NCBI GenBank assembly: GCA_025210805.1 | Contig: JAOAQX010000001.1 | Coordinates: 1 to 64,000, forward strand | Reading direction: 5' to 3' | Source: Flavobacteriales bacterium | GTDB taxonomy: Bacteria; Bacteroidota; Bacteroidia; Flavobacteriales; CAJXXR01 | Length of the DNA: 64,000 nucleotides | Part shown: positions 33,805 through 43,583 of the stretch, piece after piece | Position numbering within the stretch: position 1 is the first letter of the stretch | Layout: the number at the start of each line of letters is the position of its first letter | The notes under the pieces: model-generated | What the model saw: only the letters and a program-made list of their open reading frames with translations | What the model was told of the DNA's origin: nothing | The model's database searches: none | Made by a program: the position numbers and the translations under genes

Positions 33805-35475
33805 ATGAACATAGATCTTAAAATAGCGCAAGAAAATACGATGGAACCCATTGTGGATATCGCCACAAAACTTGGTGTTGATATTGAAGAAATAGAGCTT
33901 TATGGGAAGTATAAAGCAAAATTACCACTATCATTAATAAACACTGATCATCAAAAAAATAGTAACCTAATTTTAGTAACAGCCATTTCTCCAACACCAT
34001 CTGGAGAAGGAAAAACCACGGTTTCTATAGGTTTGAATGATGGTCTAAATAAAATAGGTCAGAATTCAATAGCTGTATTAAGAGAACCTTCATTAGGTCC
34101 AGTTTTTGGAATGAAAGGAGGAGCAGCAGGTGGAGGATATTCTCAAATAGTTCCTATGGAAGACATCAATCTTCATTTTACAGGAGATTTTTCGGCAATT
34201 GAAAAGGCAAACAATTTATTAGCAGCCGCAATTGATAACAACCTTCAAAACGCAAAACGAAGCCTAAATATTGATCCACGAACTATTCTTTGGAAAAGAG
34301 TAATGGACATGAATGACCGTGCATTACGAGATATTACCATAGGGCTAGGAGGAACTGCGAATGGAATTCCACGTCAAGACGGTTTTAACATTACTCCAGC
34401 ATCAGAGATTATGGCAATACTCTGTATGGCAAATGGAATAGAAGATCTTAAACAAAGAATAGACAATATTTTGGTAGGGTTTACCTTTGAAAAAAAACCA
34501 GTATTTGCAAAAAGCTTAAATGTAACAGGAGCTATGGCAATGTTGCTTAAAGATGCCATAAAGCCAAATCTAGTACAAACTCTAGAAGGAAATCCAGCGA
34601 TAATTCATGGGGGACCGTTTGCAAATATTGCACAGGGAACAAATTCTATTTTGGCGACAAAAATGGGGCTTTCTTATGCCGACTATGTAGTAACAGAAGC
34701 AGGTTTTGGAGGAGACTTAGGTGCCGAAAAATTTCTAAACCTAAAGTGTAGATATGGAAACTTGAATCCAAAAGCTATTGTAATAGTGGCAACAGTAAAA
34801 GCATTGAAATTTCATGGAGGTGTGCCAAAAGATCAACTAAAAGAATCTAATATGACAGCCATAGAAAAAGGAATGGAAAACCTCTATAAACATATAGATA
34901 ATATGCGTCAATTTGGAATAAATCCAGTTGTAGCAATTAATAAATTCCCAACAGATACCACTAAAGAAATAGACTTTATAAAAGAAAAATGTTTAGCATA
35001 TAATGTACAAGCAGCGCTAAGTGATGGATGGGCAAATGGAGGAAATGGATGTCAAGATTTAGCACAAGCTGTTGTAGATGAAATTTCAAAAGAAGAGTCA
35101 AATTATCAGGCACTCTATGATCTCGATAAATCTATAGAAGAGAAAATAGAAACTATTGCCAAAAATATTTATGGAGCCGATGGCGTGCAATACTCAACAA
35201 AAGCTAAAAAACTCTTAAAGCAAATAAAAGCAATAGACTTAGATCATCTTCCTATTTGTATGGCAAAAACTCAGTATTCTTTTTCAGATGATGCAAAACT
35301 CGTTGGACGTCCAACAGGTTTTGTAATCCACATCAGAGACATTGAAGTAGCAAATGGAGCAGGATTTTTAATTCCTATTGCAGGAAAAGTAATGAGAATG
35401 CCTGGATTGCCAAGTATTCCTGCCGCAGAAGGAATGGATATTGATGAAAATGGAGTAATCAAAGGATTATCATAA
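33805..35475 (+). CDS. fhs: Formate--tetrahydrofolate ligase
   Basis: The 556-residue protein matches the homotetrameric enzyme that makes 10-formyl-tetrahydrofolate from formate, ATP and THF. Visible are the nucleotide loop TPTPSGEGKTT (about 63-72), REPSLGPVFGMKGGAAGGGYSQ, and LHFTGDFSAI, plus the conserved end GKVMRMPGLPSIPAAEGMDI. It has its own recognisable promoter and a terminator after it. This enzyme gives one-carbon units for purines and formyl-Met. Confidence 0.97.
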   Translation: MNIDLKIAQENTMEPIVDIATKLGVDIEEIELYGKYKAKLPLSLINTDHQKNSNLILVTAISPTPSGEGKTTVSIGLNDGLNKIGQNSIAVLREPSLGPVFGMKGGAAGGGYSQIVPMEDINLHFTGDFSAIEKANNLLAAAIDNNLQNAKRSLNIDPRTILWKRVMDMNDRALRDITIGLGGTANGIPRQDGFNITPASEIMAILCMANGIEDLKQRIDNILVGFTFEKKPVFAKSLNVTGAMAMLLKDAIKPNLVQTLEGNPAIIHGGPFANIAQGTNSILATKMGLSYADYVVTEAGFGGDLGAEKFLNLKCRYGNLNPKAIVIVATVKALKFHGGVPKDQLKESNMTAIEKGMENLYKHIDNMRQFGINPVVAINKFPTDTTKEIDFIKEKCLAYNVQAALSDGWANGGNGCQDLAQAVVDEISKEESNYQALYDLDKSIEEKIETIAKNIYGADGVQYSTKAKKLLKQIKAIDLDHLPICMAKTQYSFSDDAKLVGRPTGFVIHIRDIEVANGAGFLIPIAGKVMRMPGLPSIPAAEGMDIDENGVIKGLS

Positions 35476-35498
35476 GCTTATCTATTCTGAATTATAGA

Positions 35499-35541
35499 CA
35501 ACCCTCGATTCAAACAAGAACTTGTTTCGGGGGTTTTTCTT
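35499..35541 (+). terminator. Terminator after fhs
   Basis: A long imperfect hairpin, AACCCTCG...CAAACAAG / CTTGTTT.CGGGGGTT, ends in a T tract. Confidence 0.8.
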
Positions 35542-35569
35542 TTGTAATTTTGGGAATAATTTGATCGAT

Positions 35570-36772
35570 ATGAATAAAGAATTAAATTCATCCTCATTTT
35601 TCCTTCCAAGTGAAGAAACTCTTGAAATACAAAAAGCAAAAAAAAGCTTGAGTATCGGAGTGCCAAAAGAACAAGACTCAGCAGAAAGACGTGTTCCTTT
35701 GATTCCAGAAGGAGTTGATTTGTTAGTGAAAAATGGATTTGAAATTCTTATTGAAACAGGAGCAGGGGTTTCTGCAGGATATACGGACAATGATTATTCT
35801 GAGGTTGGAGCTCAGATTATCTATTCGTCAAAAGAGATTTTTTCCACCCAAGTCGTCCTGAAAATGAATCCTCCTACCATAGAAGAAATAGAAATGATGT
35901 CTGTAGGGGCTTTGTTAATCTCAGCGCTACCACTTCAGCTGGTTAATGGAGCATATTTCAAAGCACTCCAGAGAAAAAAAATAACAGCAATAGCCTTCGA
36001 ATTACTCAAGGATAATCATGATACCTTTGCTGTGGTTCGTTCCATGAGTGAAATCGCAGGAAACTCAGTAATTCAACTCGCCAGTTATTATTTAGGAAGT
36101 GCACCTAATGCTAAAGGAAAGTTATTAGGAGCTGTAGTTGGGATTCCACCATCAGAGGTAGTTATTCTAGGATCAGGAACTGTAGCAGAGTATGCCACAA
36201 GAAGTGCACTGGGTTTAGGAGCATCTGTAAAAGTATTCGATTCAAATATTCAAAGATTACGTCGTTTTCAGAATTTATTCCAGCAGAGAGTCTACACGGC
36301 TCTAATAAAGCCAAAAGAATTAGAAAAAGCGCTACTTAACGCTGATGTGGTTATAGGAGCAATAAGAGGTACAACAGGAAGATGCCCAATGGTCATCTTT
36401 GATCATCATGTTCAACAAATGAAAGATGGAGCTATATTAATAGATGTATCCATAGACAGGGGAGGGTGTTCAGAAACCTCGGAAGTGACAACATTAGAAA
36501 ACCCTACCTACAAAAAATATGGAGTAACCCATTATTGTGTGCCAAATATTGCATCATCAGTACCTTATACAGCATCCTATGCTCTGAGTAATATTTTTGC
36601 ACCAATTTTACTAGAAATAGGTGAGCAAGGAGGAATTCAAAACACTATTTACGGAAATATAAACCTTAGGAATAGTCTGTACGCATTAAAAGGAAAGACC
36701 ACAAATGAGTTTATTAGCAAAACATTTGACCTTCCATATACCAATTTATCAATCTTTTTTCCAAAATTTTAA
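35570..36772 (+). CDS. ald: Alanine dehydrogenase
   Basis: The 400-residue protein belongs to the alanine dehydrogenase/PNT family, which interconverts L-alanine and pyruvate with NAD. It has the N-terminal signature GVPKEQDSAERRVPLIPEGV, the Rossmann loop VVILGSGTVAEYATRSALGLGA and DVSIDRGGCSETS. ATG 35570 (MNKELNSSSFF) is chosen because the earlier in-frame TTG at 35522 lies inside the fhs terminator. TAATTTTG at 35545-35552 is a plausible -7 box. It is longer at the N terminus than the Bacillus enzyme, as is usual in Bacteroidota. Confidence 0.92.
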   Translation: MNKELNSSSFFLPSEETLEIQKAKKSLSIGVPKEQDSAERRVPLIPEGVDLLVKNGFEILIETGAGVSAGYTDNDYSEVGAQIIYSSKEIFSTQVVLKMNPPTIEEIEMMSVGALLISALPLQLVNGAYFKALQRKKITAIAFELLKDNHDTFAVVRSMSEIAGNSVIQLASYYLGSAPNAKGKLLGAVVGIPPSEVVILGSGTVAEYATRSALGLGASVKVFDSNIQRLRRFQNLFQQRVYTALIKPKELEKALLNADVVIGAIRGTTGRCPMVIFDHHVQQMKDGAILIDVSIDRGGCSETSEVTTLENPTYKKYGVTHYCVPNIASSVPYTASYALSNIFAPILLEIGEQGGIQNTIYGNINLRNSLYALKGKTTNEFISKTFDLPYTNLSIFFPKF

Positions 36773-36778
36773 AACAAA

Positions 36779-37153
36779 ATGAGTCTTAAGAAAAAACTCA
36801 TGTATTATGCCATAGGAATTATCTTAGGGATAATATTAGTAAAAGCCATCTGGGCAAAAACAGGATACAAAGGAACGTATTTCCCTTCTGAAAGAATCGT
36901 AAGTAATATTGCAAAAAAACAGAAGACATATAGTGATAGTTTTACTTTGCAAATGAAAAAAGAAGGTGTTTCTCAAGAAATGCTAGAAAAAAAGTTTGAA
37001 GCTCAAGAACTGGAAGCCTCGGTAAAAAACAGAGAAGCCAAACCTTGTAAGGAATATTTTCTCGAAACTTCTTTTTTTCAAAAAAAATACGTTTTCGAAG
37101 TCCAAAATTGTGATAGTATCGCTCATTTTCAAAAGTTTCAATTGAAAAACTGA
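36779..37153 (+). CDS. Membrane-anchored protein of unknown function
   Basis: The 124-residue protein has one N-terminal helix (LMYYAIGIILGIILVKAIW) and an extracytoplasmic domain with two cysteines (KPCKEYFLE and VQNCDSI), which could form a disulfide. It starts 6 bases after ald and is likely cotranscribed with it. I recognise no family. Confidence 0.78.
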   Translation: MSLKKKLMYYAIGIILGIILVKAIWAKTGYKGTYFPSERIVSNIAKKQKTYSDSFTLQMKKEGVSQEMLEKKFEAQELEASVKNREAKPCKEYFLETSFFQKKYVFEVQNCDSIAHFQKFQLKN

Positions 37154-37231
37154 TTTTAGAAATTGACCAAAATATTTTAGTGAAAATTCATTAAAATTTG
37201 ATAATTTCTTAAAAATTAGAAGATAATTGCT

Positions 37232-37239
37232 TAAATTTG
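37232..37239 (+). promoter_or_regulatory. -7 box for the PA-domain T9SS protein
   Basis: TAAATTTG fits TAnnTTTG, 30 bases before the ATG. No clear -33 element at normal spacing. Confidence 0.4.
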
Positions 37240-37269
37240 GGATTAGAAAAAACTTAAACTTAATTACTC

Positions 37270-39051
37270 ATGAAGAAAATTTTATTTGCTGTAGCAGCAA
37301 TGTTTACTGGATTTGGAGCTTTTGCACAAAATGAAGCTGATCCAGAACTTTTTGTTATTGAGCCAAGCGCTGCAGAACAAAAAGTAGATTCTTTACTTTA
37401 TAACGATCCTTCTTATGGTTGGGGTAAACAAGGTGCTCCTGCTTTAAACTTAAAGGTAGATACTAACGGTTTGGAGGGTTCTTTGATATATCTTCAATCT
37501 TCAGATTCTCTAGGATGTGGGCCTATTACAACAAGTAATGTTGCTGGTAAAATAGGGGTGCTTTTTAGAGGGCAATGTTCTTTTGCAGATAAAGCATTAA
37601 ATGCTCAAAATGCTGGAGCAATTGCTTTAATTGTTATTGATTCAAATGCTTCATTTGGAACACTTGGAGGAACTTCTTTAAGCTATGGAGTTATCGGAGG
37701 AAATGCAGTTTCTGAAAACGTGACTATTCCTATGATGATGATTTCTTCTACTCAAGGTGAAGCTCTTCGCCCTCATATCAATGCAGGTACCTGCAAAGTT
37801 TTTATGGGGAATAAAGTAGGAAACAAAGTGTTGAGAAATGACTTAATTAGTAAAAGTGGAGACAACGCAATTATGCCTTACTCTAAAATGCCTAAAACAG
37901 TATTGACAGATTCAAATGATATTGTTATTCCTGTAGGTACTTGGGTTAGAAATGTTGGGAAAAACACCGCTACTAATGTTCAGTTAAACGCTAAAATAAC
38001 TAAAAATGGAACTGTAGTATATGATGTTACGACTCAACCTGTGGCTTCATTAATGAGCGACTCTGTAGAGTCTTTTCTTTTACCAGATTTTATGGCAGCT
38101 GAATTCACGGCTAATGCTGAATATGTAATCACTTATACCGTTACTTCTGATTCAACAGATAATGATATGGATGATAACACATTCTCAGATAAAATGATGG
38201 TGTCTAATGAAGATATTGATCTTTCATATATCCGTTTGGATGAAAACGGAAATATGGATCCTGACTTCTTTGTAACACATCCAGCTTCTGTACCAGATGG
38301 TGAAGCTTGTATTACTTTTAAGTTTCCAAAAATGGAAGAAAGTACTGTAAAATTTGACCATGCTATTATTAATATGGGAGGTTCTGGTATTGTAGGTAAA
38401 ACTGCTACTGTTAGAGTATATGAATGGAATGAAGATGATTTAACAGATCGTGATGAAGTAACTTCAAACGAATACGCTTATACAAATGATTCAGAAAGAG
38501 GTCAAAATGTACTAGTTTCTTTACCAGGTGATATCGAAGTTGATCCTTCTATTCGTTACCAAGTTTGTGTAATGCCAGAGGCTGGTATGTCAACAGGTTA
38601 CGATGATTCTAGAAATTACCTATTTACAAGACGTTATAATGAAGTTATCGGTGGAGATCAAGCTAATTTTGATTTACCAAAAGCTTCTCTATATAGTGCT
38701 TCTGATCAATCTGTAGGATTCTCAGCAGGATATGGACAGGATATGATTCCTGCTATCCAAGTAGGATTAGTTGGTATTGGAGTTGATGAAAATGAGATTT
38801 CAGAAAAAGGATCAGCTTATCCTAACCCTGCTACTACTACTGTAACGGTACCATTTACTCAAGATGTTGATGGTGAGGTTGCTGTAACAGTTTATAACAA
38901 TGCAGGACAACTTGTAAAATCACTTAATGTAGCATCGCAAGGTTCTTCATTGAAATTAGATGTGTCTGATCTTAAACAAGGTCTTTACACAATGAATGTT
39001 TCAACTGAAAACGGACAAGCTTCTACATTTAAACTTGCTATTAGTAAATAG
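37270..39051 (+). CDS. Secreted PA-domain protein with T9SS sorting domain
   Basis: The 593-residue protein has a signal peptide (MKKILFAVAAMFTGFGAFAQ). A protease-associated (PA) domain follows at about 60-185 (GKIGVLFRGQCSFADKALNAQNAGAIALIVID and IPMMMIS). A beta-sandwich middle comes next, then a type A T9SS domain (AYPNPATTTVTVPF ... LKQGLYTMNVS ... FKLAISK). It has no peptidase motif, so it is more likely a surface-binding protein than an enzyme. Codon use is clean and G/C is higher than in neighbours, which suggests high expression. It has a strong terminator. Confidence 0.9.
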   Translation: MKKILFAVAAMFTGFGAFAQNEADPELFVIEPSAAEQKVDSLLYNDPSYGWGKQGAPALNLKVDTNGLEGSLIYLQSSDSLGCGPITTSNVAGKIGVLFRGQCSFADKALNAQNAGAIALIVIDSNASFGTLGGTSLSYGVIGGNAVSENVTIPMMMISSTQGEALRPHINAGTCKVFMGNKVGNKVLRNDLISKSGDNAIMPYSKMPKTVLTDSNDIVIPVGTWVRNVGKNTATNVQLNAKITKNGTVVYDVTTQPVASLMSDSVESFLLPDFMAAEFTANAEYVITYTVTSDSTDNDMDDNTFSDKMMVSNEDIDLSYIRLDENGNMDPDFFVTHPASVPDGEACITFKFPKMEESTVKFDHAIINMGGSGIVGKTATVRVYEWNEDDLTDRDEVTSNEYAYTNDSERGQNVLVSLPGDIEVDPSIRYQVCVMPEAGMSTGYDDSRNYLFTRRYNEVIGGDQANFDLPKASLYSASDQSVGFSAGYGQDMIPAIQVGLVGIGVDENEISEKGSAYPNPATTTVTVPFTQDVDGEVAVTVYNNAGQLVKSLNVASQGSSLKLDVSDLKQGLYTMNVSTENGQASTFKLAISK

Positions 39052-39069
39052 TTTTTTTCACTTTTCTTT

Positions 39070-39102
39070 AAAGGATGCCTAACCTAGGGCATCCTTTTTT
39101 TT
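39070..39102 (+). terminator. Terminator after the PA-domain protein
   Basis: Stem AAAGGATGCC / GGCATCCTTT followed by a T-run. Confidence 0.92.
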
Positions 39103-39339
39103 GCTTTAAACTTTCGTACGCACGTTAATTTTTTAAAAAGAATATTAAGAATAATAGTAAATAATTCCATTTCTAGTGTAAATTTACCGATAGGTATCAT
39201 GCCGATACATTACTAAAACTCAATTATGAACACAATAATATAAGAGAGTGATTTTAGCAAGTAATCGGTATATATTAATTTTGATAAACTCTTCTAGATT
39301 CCATTCTAAAAGAGTTCTTGCTATTGGAAATTTTTAGAT

Positions 39340-42300
39340 ATGACTTCACAAAAATTCATTGAAAACTTATTAAATCAAGAAAACTCTGTTCTGTTTCAAG
39401 ATTTCTTGGAACAAAATAAAGAGCAATTGAAAACGAGTAAAGGACTTGCTCATTCTTGGTTGTCGGTTCAGGTTTATGGACAATTATTAAAAACTAATGC
39501 ACATCAGTTAGTTATAGTTGAAGATAAAGACGAAGCCGTATATCTATTAAATGATTTTCAGCAATTTGTAGGTGATGAAAATTGCTTTTTCTTCCCAAGT
39601 TCTTATAGGAACTATTATGAGATAGAAGAAGTAGAAAATGCCAATATCCTTTTTAGAGCCGAAGCAATACAAGGTCTCCAAAAGTCTGATCAGCCCAAGA
39701 TCGTTGTTACTTATCCCGATGCACTTTTTGAAAAAGTAGTGGATAAAAAATCCTTCCAATCTGTAAAGCAAGCAGTGAATTGTGGTGATAAAATAGATCT
39801 AGAATTTTTAACCGAGTATTTAAATACCTATCATTTTGAAAGAGTAGATTACGTTTTTGAGCCAGGACAGTTTTCTGTTAGGGGAGAAATAGTCGATGTT
39901 TTTTCCTTTTCGGATGATTTTCCGTTCAGAATTCAGTTATTTGATGACGAAATAGAAAGTATAAGGACTTTTGATCCTTCTTCTCAGGTCTCTGTGGAGA
40001 AACACACAAGTATTGAAATTATTCCCAATATTGAAGTAAAGGAAAACGAATCTCGGGTTTCTTTTTTGGAATATTTCTCCAATGAATCTCAAAGATGGAT
40101 TAAAAATATCCAGAATATAAAAGAACAACTGGATAAAAGATTTGTACAAGCTTCTGAAAAATACCAAACCAAAAACTTAGAATCCACAATAGCACTTGCA
40201 GAGCCTCAGAAACTCTATTTAACAGGGAAAGATTTTGTAAATGAAGTTCTTAAAAAAAATAGTATAGAATTTGGTTCTCAAATATTTGATAAAAAAGCGC
40301 CCTTTTTTGATTTTTCTATAAAGCCTCAACGAGGATTCAATAGAGATTTTGAATGGATGTCTAAGCAATTAACAGATTGGAGTACCGAAGGTAAAATGGT
40401 CTATCTCTGTTGTGCAAACCAAAAGCAAATCCAACGATTTGAAGAAATATTTGAAAAAATAGGCGAAACGGAAGTAAAATATATTCCTTTATTACTTTCT
40501 CTTTATCAGGGGTTCGAGTTAGAGAATACCATTGTGCTTACAGATCATCAAATATTTGAGAGATATCACAAGTATAAATTAAAAAATCAAGATTTTAAGA
40601 AGAATCAATTTAATATTGAGGAACTTACAAAATTGGAAATAGGTGATTATGTCTCTCATATAGATCATGGAATAGGGAAATATGGTGGACTTCAAAAAAT
40701 GGATGTTAATGGAAAAAAACAAGAAGTAATAAAAATTATTTATAAGAATAATGATTTACTATATGTATCTATACACTCGCTTCACAAGATTTCGAAATTT
40801 AATGGAAAAGAAGGAACGGTTCCATCAATTAATCAATTAGGCTCGCCAAAGTGGTCTAAATTAAAGAGCAAAACGAAATCCAAGATCAAGAAGATTGCCT
40901 ATGATTTGATTCAAGTATATGCCAAGCGAAAAACTGCGAAAGGTTTTTCTTATGCGCCTGATAATTACTTGATGCATGAGTTAGAAGCAAGTTTTATTTT
41001 CGAAGAAACAGAAGACCAAGGAAAAGCTATAGAAGATGTAAAGCGAGACATGGAAAATCCTATGCCTATGGATCGATTAGTTTGTGGAGATGTAGGATTT
41101 GGAAAAACAGAAGTAGCTATTCGTGCAGCATTTAAAGCTGTGTGTGACTCAAAACAGGTTGTAGTTCTTGTTCCCACCACCATTTTAGCACTTCAGCATT
41201 ATAAATCTTTTAAGAAAAGGCTTAAAAATTTACCTTGTAATATCGACTATATCAATCGTTTTAGAACTGCTAAACAACAAAAAGAAACGATTCAACGCTT
41301 AAAAGATGGAAAGGTAGATATCATTATAGGAACACATAGAATTGTAGGAAAAGACATCAAGTTTAAAGATCTGGGATTACTCATAATTGATGAAGAACAA
41401 AAATTTGGAGTAGCCATAAAAGATAAACTGAAATCTTTGAAAGCAAATATAGATACCCTTACTCTAACTGCAACACCAATACCTAGAACTTTACAATTCT
41501 CCCTAATGGCAGCAAGAGATTTATCGGTAATTAATACGCCGCCAGCAAATAGATACCCAGTGGATACTAGGCTCATTGGTTTTAACGAAGAAACTATTCG
41601 AGACGCAATAAGGTATGAGCTGGATAGAGGAGGACAAGTGTATTTGATAAATAACAGGGTAGAAAATATCAAAGAAGTGGCAGGAATGGTTCAAAGACTT
41701 GCTCCAGATGCTCGTGTTTCCATCGGTCATGGGCAAATGGAAGGAAATAAGCTAGAACAGATAATGATGAGTTTCATAGAAGGAGAATCAGATGTACTCG
41801 TAGCTACTTCCATTATAGAAAATGGGCTTGATGTACCAAATGCCAATACCATTTTAGTGCTCAATGCACAAAACTTTGGATTATCAGACTTACACCAAAT
41901 GCGTGGAAGAGTAGGACGTTCCAATAAAAAAGCTTATGCCTATTTAATTTCGCCACCACTCTCAAATCTTAGTACAGAAGCTAAAAAAAGACTACAAGCC
42001 TTACAGCAGTTTTCTGACCTAGGAAGCGGGTTCCATATAGCCATGAAAGATTTAGAAATTCGTGGTGCAGGAGATTTGTTAGGAGGAGAACAAAGTGGGT
42101 TTATCAATGATATAGGATTTGAAACGTATAACAAAATATTGGCGGAAGCGGTAAAAGAGCTAAAAGAAAACGAATTTAAAGAACTGTATGAAGATGAAGG
42201 GGAAATAGAATATCTTTCAGACTGCCAAATAGACACAGATTTTGAATTATTAATTCCTACTGATTATGTGTCAGTGATTTCTGAAAGACTCAATTTATAT

Positions 42301-42684
42301 CATAAATTAAACAAAGCTACTAATGAAGATGACTTAAACGAGTTTGAAACTATTCTAGAAGATCGGTTTGGAACAGTACCTGTAAAAACTCAAAATTTGA
42401 TTGCTTCTATTCCTTTAAAATGGATGGGTAAAGATCTTGGAATAGAGAAGGTTGTTTTAAAATCGAATAAGATGATTCTATACTTCGTTTCTGATACCGA
42501 ATCTCCATATTACCAGTCTGAAATCTTCCAGAATATATTGATGAAAGTTCAAGGAATGGGAAAGAAATGCCGTTTAAAACAAAAGAATAATCGCCTTAGT
42601 GTGGTCTTTGATGAAGTAAAAACGATTAATTCGGCAAAAAATTTGTTGAGCTCTTTAAAAGAAGATAATTTAGTAAAATCTTAA
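39340..42684 (+). CDS. mfd: Transcription-repair coupling factor Mfd
   Basis: The 1114-residue protein shows the full Mfd order. The UvrB-like N-terminal part contains FFPSSYRNYYEIEE. The RNA-polymerase-interaction domain is around GDYVSHIDHGIGKYGGL. The RecG-like translocase has Walker A GDVGFGKTE (GKT 588-590), the DEEQ box at 684-687 (IIDEEQKFG), TLTATPIPRTL, and motif VI HQMRGRVGRS. The C-terminal TRCF domain completes it. It removes RNA polymerase stalled at DNA lesions and recruits UvrA. It leads a tightly packed same-strand gene run to 47271. Confidence 0.98.
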   Translation: MTSQKFIENLLNQENSVLFQDFLEQNKEQLKTSKGLAHSWLSVQVYGQLLKTNAHQLVIVEDKDEAVYLLNDFQQFVGDENCFFFPSSYRNYYEIEEVENANILFRAEAIQGLQKSDQPKIVVTYPDALFEKVVDKKSFQSVKQAVNCGDKIDLEFLTEYLNTYHFERVDYVFEPGQFSVRGEIVDVFSFSDDFPFRIQLFDDEIESIRTFDPSSQVSVEKHTSIEIIPNIEVKENESRVSFLEYFSNESQRWIKNIQNIKEQLDKRFVQASEKYQTKNLESTIALAEPQKLYLTGKDFVNEVLKKNSIEFGSQIFDKKAPFFDFSIKPQRGFNRDFEWMSKQLTDWSTEGKMVYLCCANQKQIQRFEEIFEKIGETEVKYIPLLLSLYQGFELENTIVLTDHQIFERYHKYKLKNQDFKKNQFNIEELTKLEIGDYVSHIDHGIGKYGGLQKMDVNGKKQEVIKIIYKNNDLLYVSIHSLHKISKFNGKEGTVPSINQLGSPKWSKLKSKTKSKIKKIAYDLIQVYAKRKTAKGFSYAPDNYLMHELEASFIFEETEDQGKAIEDVKRDMENPMPMDRLVCGDVGFGKTEVAIRAAFKAVCDSKQVVVLVPTTILALQHYKSFKKRLKNLPCNIDYINRFRTAKQQKETIQRLKDGKVDIIIGTHRIVGKDIKFKDLGLLIIDEEQKFGVAIKDKLKSLKANIDTLTLTATPIPRTLQFSLMAARDLSVINTPPANRYPVDTRLIGFNEETIRDAIRYELDRGGQVYLINNRVENIKEVAGMVQRLAPDARVSIGHGQMEGNKLEQIMMSFIEGESDVLVATSIIENGLDVPNANTILVLNAQNFGLSDLHQMRGRVGRSNKKAYAYLISPPLSNLSTEAKKRLQALQQFSDLGSGFHIAMKDLEIRGAGDLLGGEQSGFINDIGFETYNKILAEAVKELKENEFKELYEDEGEIEYLSDCQIDTDFELLIPTDYVSVISERLNLYHKLNKATNEDDLNEFETILEDRFGTVPVKTQNLIASIPLKWMGKDLGIEKVVLKSNKMILYFVSDTESPYYQSEIFQNILMKVQGMGKKCRLKQKNNRLSVVFDEVKTINSAKNLLSSLKEDNLVKS

Positions 42685-42699
42685 AACGAACAATAAGAG

Positions 42700-43077
42700 A
42701 TGAAAAAAGCAATCATAATATTTGTAAGTCTGTTAATCCTTCTTATCGTAGGGTATTTTTCAGCTATTTATTACCTACACTTTAGTGATGGTTTCCGTTC
42801 TGGAGAATTGGTGAAAATAAGTAGAAAAGGGATGATTTTTAAGACATGGGAAGGTGAGTTAAGTCAGGGGATTTCAGAGAATCTTCGTTTTAAATTTTCA
42901 GTAGAAAAAAGCGAAGAAGAAGTGATTCAACAATTAATAGATTTACAAGGGAAAACAGTAAGGCTAAAGTATATAGAACGCTATGGAACTTTTCCTTGGA
43001 TGGGAGATAGTAAATACTATGTTACAAAAGTGGAAGCACGAACAGAAGATAAAATTAAGGAAAACTCAGAGGAATAA
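42700..43077 (+). CDS. Single-helix membrane protein, unknown function
   Basis: The 125-residue protein has one N-terminal helix (AIIIFVSLLILLIVGYFSAIYYL) and a soluble domain (SDGFRSGELVKISRKGMIFKTWEGEL ... FPWMGDSKYYVTKVE). Similar flavobacterial proteins are sometimes labelled 6-phosphogluconate dehydrogenase in databases, which its size and sequence do not support. It lies 15 bases after mfd and 8 before a phosphoribosyltransferase. Confidence 0.82.
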   Translation: MKKAIIIFVSLLILLIVGYFSAIYYLHFSDGFRSGELVKISRKGMIFKTWEGELSQGISENLRFKFSVEKSEEEVIQQLIDLQGKTVRLKYIERYGTFPWMGDSKYYVTKVEARTEDKIKENSEE

Positions 43078-43085
43078 GGCTTGCT

Positions 43086-43583
43086 ATGAAAACGAAGATA
43101 CTAGACGAAAAACAGATAGAACATAAATGGACAAGAATAGCTTGGCAAGTTTATGAAACTAATTATCAAGAAAAGGAAATAGTTATTGCAGGGATAAACG
43201 GAAATGGTTTTGAGTTGGCAAAAAAACTATCCGAAAAAATTGAAGAAATATCGGAATTGAATACGATTCTAGCAGAGATAAAAATCGATAAAAACATCCC
43301 TTTTGATAATGCAATTACCTCAGACTTGGAGGTGAACGTGATTAAGGATAAAGTGATTATTTTGGTTGATGATGTTTTGAATTCTGGAAAAACTTTGATC
43401 TATGGAATAAAACATCTGTTACAAGGTCCGATAAAAAAACTCAATACCGCTATTTTGATTGATAGAAACCATAATAGATTCCCTATTCAGTCAGACTACA
43501 CAGGTTTACGTTTAAGTACGAGCTCACATGAGCACGTACGAGTCATTTTAAAAGGAGAAGAAAAAGGTGCATATCTCGAATAG
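43086..43583 (+). CDS. Phosphoribosyltransferase-family protein
   Basis: The 165-residue protein has the type I PRTase PRPP loop VIILVDDVLNSGKTL and a PyrR-like layout (early EIVIAGINGNGFELAKKL, late LIDRNHNRFPIQSDYTG). PyrR proteins regulate pyrimidine genes or have uracil PRTase activity. No pyr gene is adjacent here, so the substrate is open. The TatD-like gene starts 17 bases before its stop. Confidence 0.87.
   Translation: MKTKILDEKQIEHKWTRIAWQVYETNYQEKEIVIAGINGNGFELAKKLSEKIEEISELNTILAEIKIDKNIPFDNAITSDLEVNVIKDKVIILVDDVLNSGKTLIYGIKHLLQGPIKKLNTAILIDRNHNRFPIQSDYTGLRLSTSSHEHVRVILKGEEKGAYLE

Noticed and set aside
35522-35569. TTG start giving a 416-residue alanine dehydrogenase
   Set aside because: The extension is encoded by the fhs terminator stem and T-run. 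ATG 35570 is the sound start.
39106-39339. Leader of mfd with repeated CCGATA/GGTATC strings and an AACTCTT...AAGAGTT hairpin as a possible riboswitch
   Set aside because: The stems are short and do not resemble any riboswitch class I know.
41292-41672. 126-codon minus-strand frame inside mfd
   Set aside because: It is antisense to the strongly conserved helicase motifs of mfd and has no recognisable product.
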